Below are positions 18,351 to 28,405 of a stretch of DNA of 64,000 bases, piece after piece. The notes below the pieces were generated by a model. That model was not told the DNA's origin. It saw only the letters and a list, made by a program, of their open reading frames with translations, and did no database searches. The translations under genes and the position numbers were made by a program. Where the stretch lies: contig JADJRH010000011.1 in the NCBI GenBank assembly GCA_016712345.1, positions 2,418,001-2,482,000 on the forward strand. Reading direction: 5' to 3'. The number at the start of each line of letters is the position of its first letter. Position 1 is the stretch's first letter. The stretch is from Polyangiaceae bacterium (GTDB lineage: Bacteria; Myxococcota_A; Polyangia; Polyangiales; Polyangiaceae).

Positions 18351-19730
18351 ATGACATTCCAAACCGTGATTGAGCCGTTTCGCATTCACTCGGTGGAGCC
18401 CATTCGGCTGACAACGCGCGCGGAGCGGTTTCGAGCCGCGGAAGAAGTGGGGTGGAACCTGTTTGGCCTGCACGCCGACGACGTGTTGATTGATCTGCTC
18501 ACCGATTCGGGCACGGGCGCCATGTCGCGTGACCAATGGGCCGCCGTGCAGCGGGGTGATGAAAGTTATGCAGGTTCGCCCTCGTACTTTCGATTTCGAA
18601 GCGCTGTGCAACGCCTTTTTCCGTTTAAACACATCATTCCTACCCATCAGGGTAGAGCGGCCGAAAAGATCTTATTTTCGGTGGTAGGGGGGCCGGGCAA
18701 AACATTTATCAATAACACTCATTTTGATACTACCCGGGCCAATGTTGAATTTACAGGTGCCGCGGCGATTGACTGCGTTTGCCCCGAGGGAAGGGTTCCT
18801 TCCCTGATCTTACCCTTTAAGGGGAATATGGATGTGGAGCTTTTGGAACGCACCGTTGAAAGCGTGGGGCCTGCCAATGTGCCGCTTGTGATGGTCACAG
18901 TGACGAACAATTCAGGCGGGGGTCAACCTGTGTCCATGGCCAACCTGAAAGCTGTGCGAGCGGTAACGCAGAAGTACAAGTTACCCCTTTTTCTGGACGC
19001 ATGTCGCTTTGCCGAAAACGCATGGTTTATCCATGAGCGCGAGGCGGGTTACGGGGACAAGACCGTTTCGGACATTGTTCGAGAAATGGCTGCTTTGGCC
19101 GATGGAATGACGATGAGCGCCAAAAAAGACGGGCTTGCCAATATCGGTGGGTGGCTCGCCCTGAACGACGATGTTGTGGCCGAGAAATGCCGCAACATGC
19201 TGATTCTGACGGAAGGTTTTCCTACCTACGGCGGGCTTGCCGGGCGCGACCTTGACGCGATCGCTCAGGGCCTCTCTGAAGTGGTGGAGCACGACTATTT
19301 AAATTATCGAATTCGGTCCACAGCGTATTTGGCAAACGCGCTTACCAAGGCCGGTGTACCTGTCATGTTGCCCGCGGGCGGGCATGCTGTGTACATCGAC
19401 GCGCGGGCGCTCCTGCCTCACATTCCACCCTTGTCTTACCCCGGTCAGGCGCTTGCGGTGGCTCTCTACGTGGAAGGTGGAATTCGCGGGTGTGAAATTG
19501 GAACTGTCATGTTCGGGCTGCACCCCGACGGCACGGAGACGCCCGCAGCGATGGACCTGGTTCGGCTCGCCATTCCGCGACGGACCTATACTCAAAGCCA
19601 CATTGACTACGTTGTAGAAGTGGTAACCCACGTGGCAAAAAATGCTTCCCAGCTAAAAGGGTATGAAGTCGCGTGGCAACCTTCGGCGCTGCGTCACTTT
19701 ACGGCGCGATTTCGGCCGATTGAGGCCTGA
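18351..19730 (+). CDS. tnaA: Tryptophanase (tryptophan indole-lyase)
   Basis: A PLP enzyme splitting tryptophan into indole, pyruvate and ammonia. The 459 residues align along the whole of E. coli TnaA as I remember it: EPFRIHSVEPIRLTTRAERF at the start, LLTDSGTGAMS, IPTHQGRAAEKI, TVTNNSGGGQPVSMANLKAV, PLFLDACRFAENA, and the PLP lysine in MSAKKDGLANIGG (about residue 255). The position that is Arg381 in tyrosine phenol-lyase is Ile here (GIRGCEIG), so tryptophanase is preferred over the phenol-lyase. The ATG is chosen by homology; an upstream start at 18321 is possible. The 195 bp before it show no convincing TnaC-like leader. Confidence 0.93.
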   Translation: MTFQTVIEPFRIHSVEPIRLTTRAERFRAAEEVGWNLFGLHADDVLIDLLTDSGTGAMSRDQWAAVQRGDESYAGSPSYFRFRSAVQRLFPFKHIIPTHQGRAAEKILFSVVGGPGKTFINNTHFDTTRANVEFTGAAAIDCVCPEGRVPSLILPFKGNMDVELLERTVESVGPANVPLVMVTVTNNSGGGQPVSMANLKAVRAVTQKYKLPLFLDACRFAENAWFIHEREAGYGDKTVSDIVREMAALADGMTMSAKKDGLANIGGWLALNDDVVAEKCRNMLILTEGFPTYGGLAGRDLDAIAQGLSEVVEHDYLNYRIRSTAYLANALTKAGVPVMLPAGGHAVYIDARALLPHIPPLSYPGQALAVALYVEGGIRGCEIGTVMFGLHPDGTETPAAMDLVRLAIPRRTYTQSHIDYVVEVVTHVAKNASQLKGYEVAWQPSALRHFTARFRPIEA

Positions 19731-19762
19731 AAATCTGTACTCAAGTGGGTAGGCAACCGCGG

Positions 19763-21419
19763 CTATTTGGCACCGTACGGGTTGGGTAAGACGTCGGCGG
19801 GTTGGGAAGGTGTCGCCGGAACATTCGTCTTTTTTGTTGGGGCGGTTGGGCGCGTGGGTGCGGTTGTAACAGATGCAGATGCGGATGCCGTTGCGCCCGC
19901 CGACGCTGTTTGCGACGGTGCGGCGGCAAGCGTACCGACGGGGGAGACTTCGGCCCCGTTTGCCGGGGAACCGGTATTCACGGGCGCAACCTGAATGGGT
20001 GCGGGTTGCTTTGCCGGGCTTGATACGTCGGGCGCCGGCGATTCGCGCGGCGGGGCTTGGAGCCTTACAAGTCCGATGGCCGCGGCGGCCCCGATGCCGG
20101 TTGCAACAAGAGCCCCAACGGCCCAAACAGTTCGCCTGGAATGGGTAGGCAGGACCGATGACCGTTGTAAGATGCTCGGGCGGGGAAACACCGCTCCCGT
20201 CAAGAGTAGATGAAGGGTGGGAAGAGTCATCCTCCCCTTCCACTGTTTGAATCTTACCCTTCAGCGAGCGCGTTTTTTCGGCCTCGCTCTTGACATTGGA
20301 AGCGACGTTTGTTTGAGCGTGGGCAACCTCGTTCGGGTCGGTTTGGGAAGGTCCACCTCCGGGCGCCGCTTTGGGCTCGGTGTTGGCTTGACTGGCCCCG
20401 TCTGCGGTGGATCTTACCGACGGTGGACCCACGTCGGAAGCCACATGTTCTTGGATGAAGCGGCGGCGCTCGCTGAGTGGAGTTGTAAAAAGTTTTTGAA
20501 TGAAGGCGCCCACCTCCTCGGCGGAGCCAACGAGATTGGCGCGCCCCGCCGCGATCTCGAGCGCGGTTCCGAGGGCTTTTGCCGTGGCGAATCGTTCACC
20601 GGGATCTTTGGCGAGCGCCGCCGAAAGCACCGGATCTAAGTGCGTTCCGATGTGAGGCGCCACCGAAGACAAGAGCGGAGCGTCGGCGTTGACGATGCGC
20701 TTGAGGGTGTCCACTTCGTTCTCGCCGCGAAAAAGCCTGCGATTGGCGAGTGCCTCCCAAATGACAACCCCGAGGCCGAAAACGTCGCTTCGCTGGTCGG
20801 GCGCCTTACCATCCACATATTCGGGCGCCATGTATGCGAGTTTTCCTTTGAGAGCGCCCGTTGTCGTTGTGGAAGCGTGTTGTGTACTCTTTGCGATTCC
20901 AAAGTCTGTGACGCGGGAAACGCCGTCAACCCCGACAAGGAGGTTTTGGGGGGACACGTCGCGATGCACAATTTGAAGCGGTTTTCCCGATGGATCCGTG
21001 AGCGTGTGCGCAGCGTGCAAACCCGCGCACGCGTCGAGGGCAATGCGTACACCAAGCCGGGCGGGCAGCGGCTCTTTGGTGGCCATCACATCGGCGAGGC
21101 TTGCCCCTTCGATGTAGTCCATTACCAAAAGCAGTGAGTCTTCGGCCTGCTCGACGTCGAGAACCGCGACCACGTTGGGGTGGTGAATGCGCGAGGCGAG
21201 GCGCGCTTCTTCCACGAGCATTCTTCGAAAAGAAGGATCTTCGAGAAGGTGAGCATGCGCCTTTTTGATTGCTACGAGCCGCCAAAACCCGCCCGCTCCT
21301 CGAATGCGCCCAACGTACACCGAAGCCATTCCCCCCGACGCCAGTTTGAACAAAAGTTCGTACCGCGAGTTCGGCGGAAGGTTGGGTAGAGAGCGCGAGG
21401 TGACGGTGGACGTTTTCAC
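19763..21419 (-). CDS. Hanks-type Ser/Thr protein kinase with C-terminal membrane helix, frame broken once
   Basis: Kinase domain at residues about 20-290: glycine loop LASGGMASVY, ATP-binding Lys in VAIKKAH, HRDVSPQN catalytic loop, DFGIAKS and YMAPEY, all intact, so an active kinase is expected. After a Ser/Pro-rich linker the frame runs into an unnatural Arg/Cys-rich tail. In the neighbouring frame (from about 20230 down to 19763) a normal ending appears: a basic HSRRTVW, a membrane helix WAVGALVATGIGAAAAIGLV, an Ala/Pro/Thr-rich outer region and PNPYGAK then TAG. One base must be gained or lost between 20130 and 20230, where G-runs at 20178-20185 are candidates. Topology would be kinase inside, short tail outside. 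It lies 4 bp after the exported partner gene. Confidence 0.85.
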
Positions 21420-21423
21420 CTAC

Positions 21424-22395
21424 TCACCTCAATTGAAAGGCCGCGGCGGCAGGTTTCGCCGCGCTTGAACTCGCGGACGGGGCCGCGCGAAATGTGAAAT
21501 AACCAAGGAGCGCCGTGGTGATGGCCGCGGCCGCGGTGACGCCGATCATCACGTTGGTTCGAAGCTCGGCATCTCTGCCACCGGCGGCGCGCTCGGCCGT
21601 GGGATCCAACACGAAGGCATTGTGTCTGCTCACAGTGTCCAGTCCAAAACCGACAACGAGTGCGCCGGCCACAGCGGTGACACCCACGCCGATTCCAAAC
21701 CAAGCGGGAGATATGGCTCGGCTGGCAACCGGACCCGGCGAGGCTGTGTCGACGGCGCTGGGAGCCGCGCTCGCTGTTACAGTTGGGGGTGCTGTGTACA
21801 CAACACTCGGAGCCGCGAAAGTCGTGTTTGTGGCCGCGGATGAAGGCGGAGTCTCAGGTTCTTTTGGAGGCGACCATGTCAGATCGGCACCTGCTGAAAG
21901 TTGTACTGCGTACACGCGCGACGTTCCGGCGATCGCAATTTCAATAGCGTGATTTCCTGCGATGTACACACGCGCGACCCCGACCTGCGCCGGTTCGGCC
22001 CCCACCTTTGCTTCGCACGGAGCGGCACATTGGATGGTAAGTCGCCCGACTTTGCCGCCGAATTTTTCTTTCGCCCGAGTGACCTGCGCGGCAACGGAAA
22101 CGTTCGGCTCTCGACCTTCGGCGCGTGCGGCGAGGCGCATTGCGAGTTGTGCATCATCGGCCAAAATGGCTGATTTGATCGCCATTTCAAGAGCAGCGGC
22201 GGCCGGTGCAAGGTCATCGGCTTTTGCAAAGTGAGCGGCGGCCGCAATGTAATTGCTTTGACCAAACGCTTTGGCTCCCGCCTCGTACGCATCGTGAGCA
22301 CCGGCTGCATCGTCGGCGAAAGACGGTTGCGCCAGCGCACAAAGCGCGAAGGTGATGGCCATCGCTGTTCGCCGTGGAAGCGTCCACAGTACCAT
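21424..22395 (-). CDS. Exported TPR/PEGA-like protein with C-terminal membrane segments, kinase partner
   Basis: About 323 residues from an ATG giving a signal peptide (ITFALCALAQPSFA). Residues 30-100 are Ala-rich helices resembling one or two TPR units (AYEAGAKAFGQSNYIAAAAH). Next comes a short beta-rich, PEGA-like part (RLTIQCAAPCEAKVG), a Thr/Ala/Pro linker, then two hydrophobic segments (WFGIGVGVTAVAGALVVGFG and MIGVTAAAAITTALLGYF). A longer frame extends upstream but would bury the signal peptide. It is 4 bp upstream of the kinase gene on the same strand. A similar exported TPR protein follows the second kinase at 28290, so this pairing seems meaningful. Function unknown. Confidence 0.75.
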   Translation of the reverse strand: MVLWTLPRRTAMAITFALCALAQPSFADDAAGAHDAYEAGAKAFGQSNYIAAAAHFAKADDLAPAAAALEMAIKSAILADDAQLAMRLAARAEGREPNVSVAAQVTRAKEKFGGKVGRLTIQCAAPCEAKVGAEPAQVGVARVYIAGNHAIEIAIAGTSRVYAVQLSAGADLTWSPPKEPETPPSSAATNTTFAAPSVVYTAPPTVTASAAPSAVDTASPGPVASRAISPAWFGIGVGVTAVAGALVVGFGLDTVSRHNAFVLDPTAERAAGGRDAELRTNVMIGVTAAAAITTALLGYFTFRAAPSASSSAAKPAAAAFQLR

Positions 22396-22502
22396 TTTCA
22401 ATTCGCACGCTATCACGGCACGCCGCGCGCGATGCGACCAAGCTGTGGTAAGTTGCTGCGGTCGCATGCTCGCGGCATGCGGCCTTCGCAAAAACGCTGA
22501 CG

Positions 22503-22898
22503 ATGTTGATCAAAACAAAATGGTGTTGGGCGCTGCTGCCTGCTGGAGTTCTCGTCGGATCGAGCGGGTGTCTGTTCGATTGGACTGTTCCCACCGGCTC
22601 GGGCGGTTCGGGCGGCGGTGGAGTCACCACTCAACCGGCGTTGGACGTGAGCTGCCCGGCGTTCGGTCCCTGTGAGTGCCCGGCCGGTCAAACGTGTGCA
22701 ATGACCTGCGAGACAGGTAGCTGCACGATCTCGTGCAAAGAAGACTCCAATTGCAGCGTCACGTGTGTGAACGCCAATTGCACCATTTCTTGCGACGCAA
22801 GCGCGTCTTGCGATGTGCAGTGCAACGACGCTGTTTGCACAATGACGTGCGACCCGGATGCGAGTTGCTCGTGTACACCCGACCTCAATTGCAGCTAG
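22503..22898 (+). CDS. Small Cys-rich repeat lipoprotein
   Basis: A 131-residue protein. The signal peptide ends at lipobox SSGC (about residue 23), followed by a Gly/Ser linker. The rest is built of short repeats with Cys every five to eight residues, for example CTISCKEDSNCSVTC and CTISCDASASCDVQC. The pattern N-C-[ST]-[IVM]-[ST]-C suggests a stacked, beta-solenoid-like fold with disulfides, or metal binding. It starts just beyond the start of the divergent TPR/PEGA gene. I recognise the style from myxobacterial surface proteins but no named family. Confidence 0.8.
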   Translation: MLIKTKWCWALLPAGVLVGSSGCLFDWTVPTGSGGSGGGGVTTQPALDVSCPAFGPCECPAGQTCAMTCETGSCTISCKEDSNCSVTCVNANCTISCDASASCDVQCNDAVCTMTCDPDASCSCTPDLNCS

Positions 22899-22973
22899 AC
22901 AAGACAAACAATGGGAAACGATTGGGACGGCCGCGCACTGGATTCAGCGGTCTGACCTACCCACGGAACGCGG

Positions 22974-24674
22974 CTACTTTTTAGCTGGTGGCGGAGGCGG
23001 GGTTTTGGAGGGAGAAGGTGCGGGCGCCGGGGTGGTGGACGACGGCGCGGGAGTGACAGTGGTAGGTTTTTGGTCGGTGGATTGACCCTTGAGTTTGACA
23101 ATGTGAACTTCTACCCGTCGATTTTTCTGACGACCTTCAGGTGTGGAGTTGTCGACGAGCGGGCGTCGCTTTCCAAAGCCCTGCGCAATAAGCCTTTCCG
23201 GCGAGACGCCACGCGACACAAGGTAGGCCACAACGCTGCTCGCGCGGGCCTGGGACAAGTCGTCGTTGTATTTGTGAGAGCCGAAATCGTCGGTGTGCCC
23301 TTCAATTCGAATTTGCTCAATGTCGGGATTGACCTGAAGGAGCCGCACCAACTCGTTTAGAATGGGGAAGGCGGGCGAAAGCAGGTCAGACCTGTCAAAC
23401 GCAAATTGAACCTCTTGGAGCACCTCAATCACATCCGAGCCTTTTGCGCGCCGAATAAACTCGGGACAGCCGTTTTTGGAAGGATCTGAATTTCGCGGTC
23501 CGGGTTCATGCGGGCAGGCATCTTCAGCATCGAAAATACCGTCGCTGTCGGCGTCGTTTTTCAACTCGGGGCAACCGTCGTCGGGATTGGGGCCCTTGCC
23601 GTCTTCTTGGGTGTCGGGGCACAAATCGATATCGTCGGGGAGCTTGTCTCCGTCTGAGTCTTTGGGGATGACGTACTGAAAGTCTCTGTTTTTAGGCTTT
23701 GAGTCGAATATGGAAAACCATCCACCCACCGCGGCAACCGCCCGAAAATCGGGAGCATACCCGGCGGAAAGGCGAGTGCCTCCACTCAGGGCTACCCATC
23801 CGTGCGAGGGTTCGTCACCCAATCCCATTCTACCCTCAAGCCGCCACTCAATGGGTAGATTGTCCACGTCACCGATGTCGTTTACGCGCGTTCCAAAGGC
23901 GCCCGTCACTTCACCGCCTACGCGAAATCGGCCCCCGCCAAGTGGAACATAAGCTCCGAGGCCGTACGTTAACTCGTCGCCGAGTTTAAATTCATTGATC
24001 TGTTTTTCAGGTCGAAAGTGGTAACCCGCGTTGAGGACGAGCTGGAAAAACTTTGGGTCGTATTCAACAGCGAGGCCCAGCGCACCCGTTGTGGTAATGT
24101 CACCGCCGAACGATCGTTCGTTACCGGTGGGAAACCAAAGCGAGCCAATGGCTCCGAGCTTGAGCGCTTTATCACTTGTTCGGAAGAAAACAACGCGAGC
24201 ATCAAGCCTCAAGTCCATGGGGACAACCGACTCTTGACTGACTTGCTCAATGATCTGGGCACTCAAGTTTGTCATTGAGTTTCCAGATTGGTAGAGCGCA
24301 ATTGGAAACGAAACCTGAACGGAGACGCGCTCCAAAACCTCGGCGCCGACGCTCACGTAAGTGATGAGTTGGGCGGTAACAGGTTCACCATTTTCCTGTT
24401 CGAGAATGGCGGACTGATCGATTTTATCAACGTAGTTTTCTACCCGGTAAGGGTTGAGGCTGAAACCCACCCCAAGCTGACCGAAAAAGCGTGTTTTTTC
24501 TCCCAAGTCGGGGCGCCAAATACCGATACCGTCGCTGGGGGCACCGCCGATGCGAAGTCTATCGAGATAAAACGTTGTTTGTTGCGCGTCGGCGGCGCTC
24601 GAAAAAGTGAGAGCGGTGAACATCGCGGATGAGGCGATGAGCGCCGCTGCGCCGCGTTTGACCCTGCATTTCAT
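22974..24674 (-). CDS. OmpA-family outer membrane protein with calcium-type Asp-rich repeats
   Basis: A 566-residue protein. A signal peptide (ends near SSAADAQ) is followed by an outer-membrane beta-domain of about 280 residues. Next are thrombospondin type-3-like Asp-rich repeats (KDSDGDKLPDDIDLCPD and DADSDGIFDAEDACP, about residues 340-410) that probably bind calcium. The C-terminal OmpA domain shows QVNPDIEQIRIEGHTDDFG and ARASSVVAYLVSRGV (about 430-530), which holds peptidoglycan. The end is a Pro/Lys-rich tail. ATG at 24674 is preferred because GGAG lies 6 bp upstream; the frame's outermost start at 24692 overlaps that site. Likely role: anchoring the outer membrane to the cell wall. 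Confidence 0.92.
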   Translation of the reverse strand: MKCRVKRGAAALIASSAMFTALTFSSAADAQQTTFYLDRLRIGGAPSDGIGIWRPDLGEKTRFFGQLGVGFSLNPYRVENYVDKIDQSAILEQENGEPVTAQLITYVSVGAEVLERVSVQVSFPIALYQSGNSMTNLSAQIIEQVSQESVVPMDLRLDARVVFFRTSDKALKLGAIGSLWFPTGNERSFGGDITTTGALGLAVEYDPKFFQLVLNAGYHFRPEKQINEFKLGDELTYGLGAYVPLGGGRFRVGGEVTGAFGTRVNDIGDVDNLPIEWRLEGRMGLGDEPSHGWVALSGGTRLSAGYAPDFRAVAAVGGWFSIFDSKPKNRDFQYVIPKDSDGDKLPDDIDLCPDTQEDGKGPNPDDGCPELKNDADSDGIFDAEDACPHEPGPRNSDPSKNGCPEFIRRAKGSDVIEVLQEVQFAFDRSDLLSPAFPILNELVRLLQVNPDIEQIRIEGHTDDFGSHKYNDDLSQARASSVVAYLVSRGVSPERLIAQGFGKRRPLVDNSTPEGRQKNRRVEVHIVKLKGQSTDQKPTTVTPAPSSTTPAPAPSPSKTPPPPPAKK

Positions 24675-24750
24675 CTTGATCTCCAGTGACACTTGGACCT
24701 GTGCCCATCATTAAGCCGGGACACGCAGCTGAAAATGGCTGTTTCCCAAT

Positions 24751-26571
24751 TCATTCAGGTTCGGGGAGGACAGTCACGTCGTTGATGGGTTGGACGCTCG
24801 CCCCCGCGGGGTAAGCGTATGAAACGAGTTTGGTGCCCTGCGCGGCTGTAGAACCCCAGCCCCACACGGTTACCCCAAAAGGAGCTTCACTTTCCATTTC
24901 GTGCCGACCATTGGAACAGTTGCCCTGGTCTTGGAAATTGCCGGATACCAGGTCAACCCGGGTATACTCATATAACCCATCGGTGCCAATGGGTTGCCAC
25001 CCTTGCAAAGTGCCCAAGCAATCGAGCGTTACGTCGCGAAACTTGTTGTCGCTCTTGTGCGGCTTGCGTATGACAACGATGTTGGTTTCAGGGTAGGTTG
25101 GGTCTGTGAAGAGCACGTAGTGGTCAAGATATTGCGCGGGCGGCACCACGTTTACCCAGTCGGGATCTCCCTCTGAGTCATAAAGCTCGCCACCTGTCAT
25201 GTAACCTGAAATATAAAAGGGATGTTTGTCGTCAAGACTTTTGACGGTGAATGGACCTGGGTGTGAAAATTCAACAACCGTTCCGCGGTCAATCATTTCA
25301 GGTGCACCGGGAGGTGTGGACGGATGCCAGGTGAGTTGAGTTCCGTTCACGGCGCCGACGATTCTCCACGGCACCGATTCATCCATGCCACCCTGACGAC
25401 CGCGGTAGCGCACCGCCGCATATTCATTTCCAAGCGCTTTTACGGGTGGAATTTGTTGCTGAGCGGAGTCGCAGGCGTTTTTGTCGAGGGGGACGAAAAG
25501 GCAGCTCTGACCACCCCAAACTCCCACCGGTTTGTCAGATTGGATGGGACTGCCGGTGAGTTCTTCAGGTTGTTCGATTTGTATAAACTCACCTTTTTGT
25601 AAGGTGTACTCTTTCTTAACGTTGGCTGTGGCCGGTTCGACGTTGGTGCCGCCCACGATGTTGACCTTGGGTAGGATGGTTACCGTTGTATTGTCTTCGT
25701 GGGCGAGAATGTCTATAAGAGGCGAAGCGTTGGTGTTGATGGTGCCATTTTTGTAGGCATTCACCGCGATATAGTTGGTATCCCACGCGCTCGTTGGAAG
25801 GAGCAACGTTGCCGATGAAAATGCCGACGGACCGCCGCCGTAGGGTAAGATTTGATAGGCAACCACGGGCTTGTCGGTGGTGATATGAAATGCTTTTCCG
25901 CGGCCCGTGTCTTCGACGCCCACTTCTGTGGCGATGGCAGCCGGTTTTGGACAGTCGATAACAAATCCAAATTCGTTGCGGGCGAGGAACAAAATGGCCA
26001 CTTCACCCACGCCCAGGCCAATTGCCGGATCGTACGCTTCGTACGAAAGTGACGTGCCCTGACCGGTAGGTATGTACGCAAAGTCTACGGGTAGGCTAAC
26101 CCCGTCATACTCCACGTTGATAAAAACCGGAGTTGACCAAGTATTTGCCACAAAGGCTGCAAAACAAGCGCCTTTTGCTTCAGGCAAGAGGCCTGTTTTG
26201 AGCGCCCAGTAATCACACCCGTAGGAGCTTTTTGACAGCTCGGCGGCTTGGCAAGGGTTGTCAATACACTCGGCGTTGTGACATCCCTTGTCGGAAGGGC
26301 ACTCTTCGAGAACGGTGCCGTGGCAGTCCACAATCTTTTTAAGGTCGTTTGAACAAACGACTTCACACGCTCCTCCGTCGACATCGAGGCCGCCGACGCC
26401 GGACGCCCCGGTTCCACTGGTTGTCGACGAGGTGGTTGCGCCGCCGGTGCCACCGGTACCGCCCGTGAGGGCATATCCGGAGTTGTCTTTGCACGAGACC
26501 GCGGACAAAACCACCCAGGATGCGCCCAGCCCCAACGAGCAAGCAAAGAGTGTAGACAAGCGGGTTTTCAT
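24751..26571 (-). CDS. IgGFc-binding-protein-like surface lipoprotein
   Basis: A 606-residue protein. A signal peptide ends in lipobox AVSC (about residue 27), with a Gly/Thr/Ser-rich linker. A small Cys-rich domain (CSNDLKKIVDCHGTVLEECP) precedes a long beta-rich region like the N-terminal domain of IgGFc-binding proteins: KPVVAYQILPYGGG, ATLLLPTSAWDTNYIAVNAY and KPVGVWGGQSCLFVP. These domains occur on many bacterial surfaces and mediate adhesion in animals; the bacterial ligand is unknown. ATG at 26571 is chosen to put the signal peptide at the N-terminus. It is transcribed toward the OmpA gene, about 80 bp away. Confidence 0.85.
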   Translation of the reverse strand: MKTRLSTLFACSLGLGASWVVLSAVSCKDNSGYALTGGTGGTGGATTSSTTSGTGASGVGGLDVDGGACEVVCSNDLKKIVDCHGTVLEECPSDKGCHNAECIDNPCQAAELSKSSYGCDYWALKTGLLPEAKGACFAAFVANTWSTPVFINVEYDGVSLPVDFAYIPTGQGTSLSYEAYDPAIGLGVGEVAILFLARNEFGFVIDCPKPAAIATEVGVEDTGRGKAFHITTDKPVVAYQILPYGGGPSAFSSATLLLPTSAWDTNYIAVNAYKNGTINTNASPLIDILAHEDNTTVTILPKVNIVGGTNVEPATANVKKEYTLQKGEFIQIEQPEELTGSPIQSDKPVGVWGGQSCLFVPLDKNACDSAQQQIPPVKALGNEYAAVRYRGRQGGMDESVPWRIVGAVNGTQLTWHPSTPPGAPEMIDRGTVVEFSHPGPFTVKSLDDKHPFYISGYMTGGELYDSEGDPDWVNVVPPAQYLDHYVLFTDPTYPETNIVVIRKPHKSDNKFRDVTLDCLGTLQGWQPIGTDGLYEYTRVDLVSGNFQDQGNCSNGRHEMESEAPFGVTVWGWGSTAAQGTKLVSYAYPAGASVQPINDVTVLPEPE

Positions 26572-26758
26572 GCGGATAGGGAAGGCAAACACCTGCCCTT
26601 GTGTCAAGTGTTTTCGCGTTGTGTGTTTGGATTATCTGCGTCTTCACGGACGCAGCCTCGCCCCCGAGACGCAAGAAAGGGCGATCGTTTCTCACCCATC
26701 TGCCGGCGGTTGTGGTATCATCGTTCCCCCGTTTTTGCCGCGTTAGTTGAGGTCGCCC

Positions 26759-28405
26759 GTGAAAGTGCCCGCACCCGAGGTCGTGATTGCTGGCAAGTAC
26801 TGCCTTGAAGGGCAACTTGCGACGGGTGGCATGGGTTCGGTTTGGGTTGCCCGGCACAAAGATCTCGATGTTCCGCTTGCCATCAAGTTCATGGGGCCCG
26901 AAGTCGCCGCTTCAGAAGAAGGGCGCACGCGGTTTGAACGCGAGGCGAAAGCGGCTGCTTTTTTGCAGAGTCCACACGTTGTCAGCGTTCAAGATTACGG
27001 CGTCGACGAGGGCCTTGCGTACATTGCAATGGAGCTTTTGGTCGGCGAAGACCTGGCAGACAGGCTGGATCGGGTGGGTAGACTCTCGCTCGAAGAAGCG
27101 CTGTCAATTTTGAGGCAAGCCGCGCGCGCATTGCGACGTGCCCAAGATCTTGGGATTGTACATCGCGATCTGAAGCCTCAAAATCTCTACCTTACAAAGG
27201 TTGACGAAGACAGCGAAGAAGTTCTCAAAATTCTCGACTTTGGAATTGCCAAAGAAACCGGACCTACCCTGCTCGCAAAAGGCCCAAATACGGGTCAAAT
27301 TATCGGTTCGCCGCACTACATGAGTCCTGAAGCGGTGCGGGGAGCCAAAGACATCGATCACCGGAGTGACCTTTGGTCCATGGCGGTGATCGTTTTTGAA
27401 TGCATCACGGGAAGATTACCGTTTCCAAGCGAAAACGTGGGCGACGTGATGGGTATGATCCTGGCCGACCCATTGCCCAAAGCCACTGCGATTGCGCCCG
27501 ATCTTCCACCTGAAGTGGATGATTTTTTTGAGGTGGCGCTGGCCCGCGATCGCAACAAGCGCTTTCAAACAGCGCGCGACATGGCCGATGCTTTTGCCGA
27601 GGTGATCGGCGCTCCAACGTCGGGTTATCCCGGGCGGCCCCATTCATCAGCGTCCACTCCGGCGCCCCCGCTTGTGGGTGAACTTTCCGGGCCGATCTCG
27701 GGAAGACCACCGTTTTCATCCCGTCCGCCGTTCTCATCGCGCCCTCCGCTGTCATCTCGTCCGCCGTTCTCCTCGCGCCCGCCTGAAAACGCGCATCTCG
27801 AAGGCGAGCGGTCTTCCATGTCAGGTGCCGGCGGCGGATCTCCCATTCCAGGGTCGGCACCGGCCGCAACCGGATTTCCGGTTGGGGGTGAAGCTCCGTC
27901 GGCTCATCCACATCCGCGCGCGCCACATACGGCCAACAACAAGCCCAAAAACCGAGTGGGTGTTTTCTCGGCTGCGGCGCTTCTATTGATACTTACCCTC
28001 GCCGGACTCTATTACTTGAGGCCCAAAGGGCAGCCTTCTGCCGCCGGGGATTCCGCGCAGCCAACCCTCACGGTTCCAGCCAGCGCCACGGGAACATCGG
28101 GTGACGCGCCACCGCCGGCCGTGGCAAATGCTCCGTCCGCATCGTCGGGGGCGGATGCTTCACCCGGTGGTTCAACCGGAGCAAAGTCAACGTCCGGCCG
28201 ACCTACCCAAAACAAGCCGTCTCCCGCCACGAGCGGAACGGGTAGTAAGACGGGCACCAAGCCAAAACCCAATTGGGGTTCTGACCGGCATGGTAAGGTT
28301 TTTAAAAAAGCGCTTCGTTTTGTGGGTCACATGCGGCGCACTGGCCATCGTTCCGGCCGCCGCACTGGCTCAATCACCGCAATTACCCGGTCAAACGCAG
28401 GTTGA
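26759..28405 (+). CDS. Hanks-type Ser/Thr protein kinase with membrane helix, C-terminus probably frameshifted
   Basis: GTG start with GAGG 6 bp upstream. Kinase domain at about residues 10-275: LATGGMGSVW glycine loop, Lys in LAIKFMG, HRDLKPQN, DFGIAKE, YMSPEA, all intact. A Pro/Ser-rich juxtamembrane region contains a fivefold degenerate repeat of RPPFSS, then comes a helix VFSAAALLLILTLAGLYYL (about 402-420) and a Ser/Ala/Thr/Pro-rich outer tail. The last 40 codons overlap the next gene in another frame and look non-native. One extra G in the GGGG run at 28275-28278 would end the protein as NWGF-stop near 28284, just before the next start. I think that is the true end. Confidence 0.9.
   Translation: MKVPAPEVVIAGKYCLEGQLATGGMGSVWVARHKDLDVPLAIKFMGPEVAASEEGRTRFEREAKAAAFLQSPHVVSVQDYGVDEGLAYIAMELLVGEDLADRLDRVGRLSLEEALSILRQAARALRRAQDLGIVHRDLKPQNLYLTKVDEDSEEVLKILDFGIAKETGPTLLAKGPNTGQIIGSPHYMSPEAVRGAKDIDHRSDLWSMAVIVFECITGRLPFPSENVGDVMGMILADPLPKATAIAPDLPPEVDDFFEVALARDRNKRFQTARDMADAFAEVIGAPTSGYPGRPHSSASTPAPPLVGELSGPISGRPPFSSRPPFSSRPPLSSRPPFSSRPPENAHLEGERSSMSGAGGGSPIPGSAPAATGFPVGGEAPSAHPHPRAPHTANNKPKNRVGVFSAAALLLILTLAGLYYLRPKGQPSAAGDSAQPTLTVPASATGTSGDAPPPAVANAPSASSGADASPGGSTGAKSTSGRPTQNKPSPATSGTGSKTGTKPKPNWGSDRHGKVFKKALRFVGHMRRTGHRSGRRTGSITAITRSNAG

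Noticed and set aside
18164..18352. Small minus-strand frame (about 62 codons) facing tnaA
   Set aside because: Its codons look natural, but its start shares the CATG of the tnaA start and there is no ribosome binding site or family. Not enough to call a gene.
27700..27785. Short direct repeats resembling a small array
   Set aside because: They encode the RPPFSS-type juxtamembrane repeat of kinase 2 in frame.
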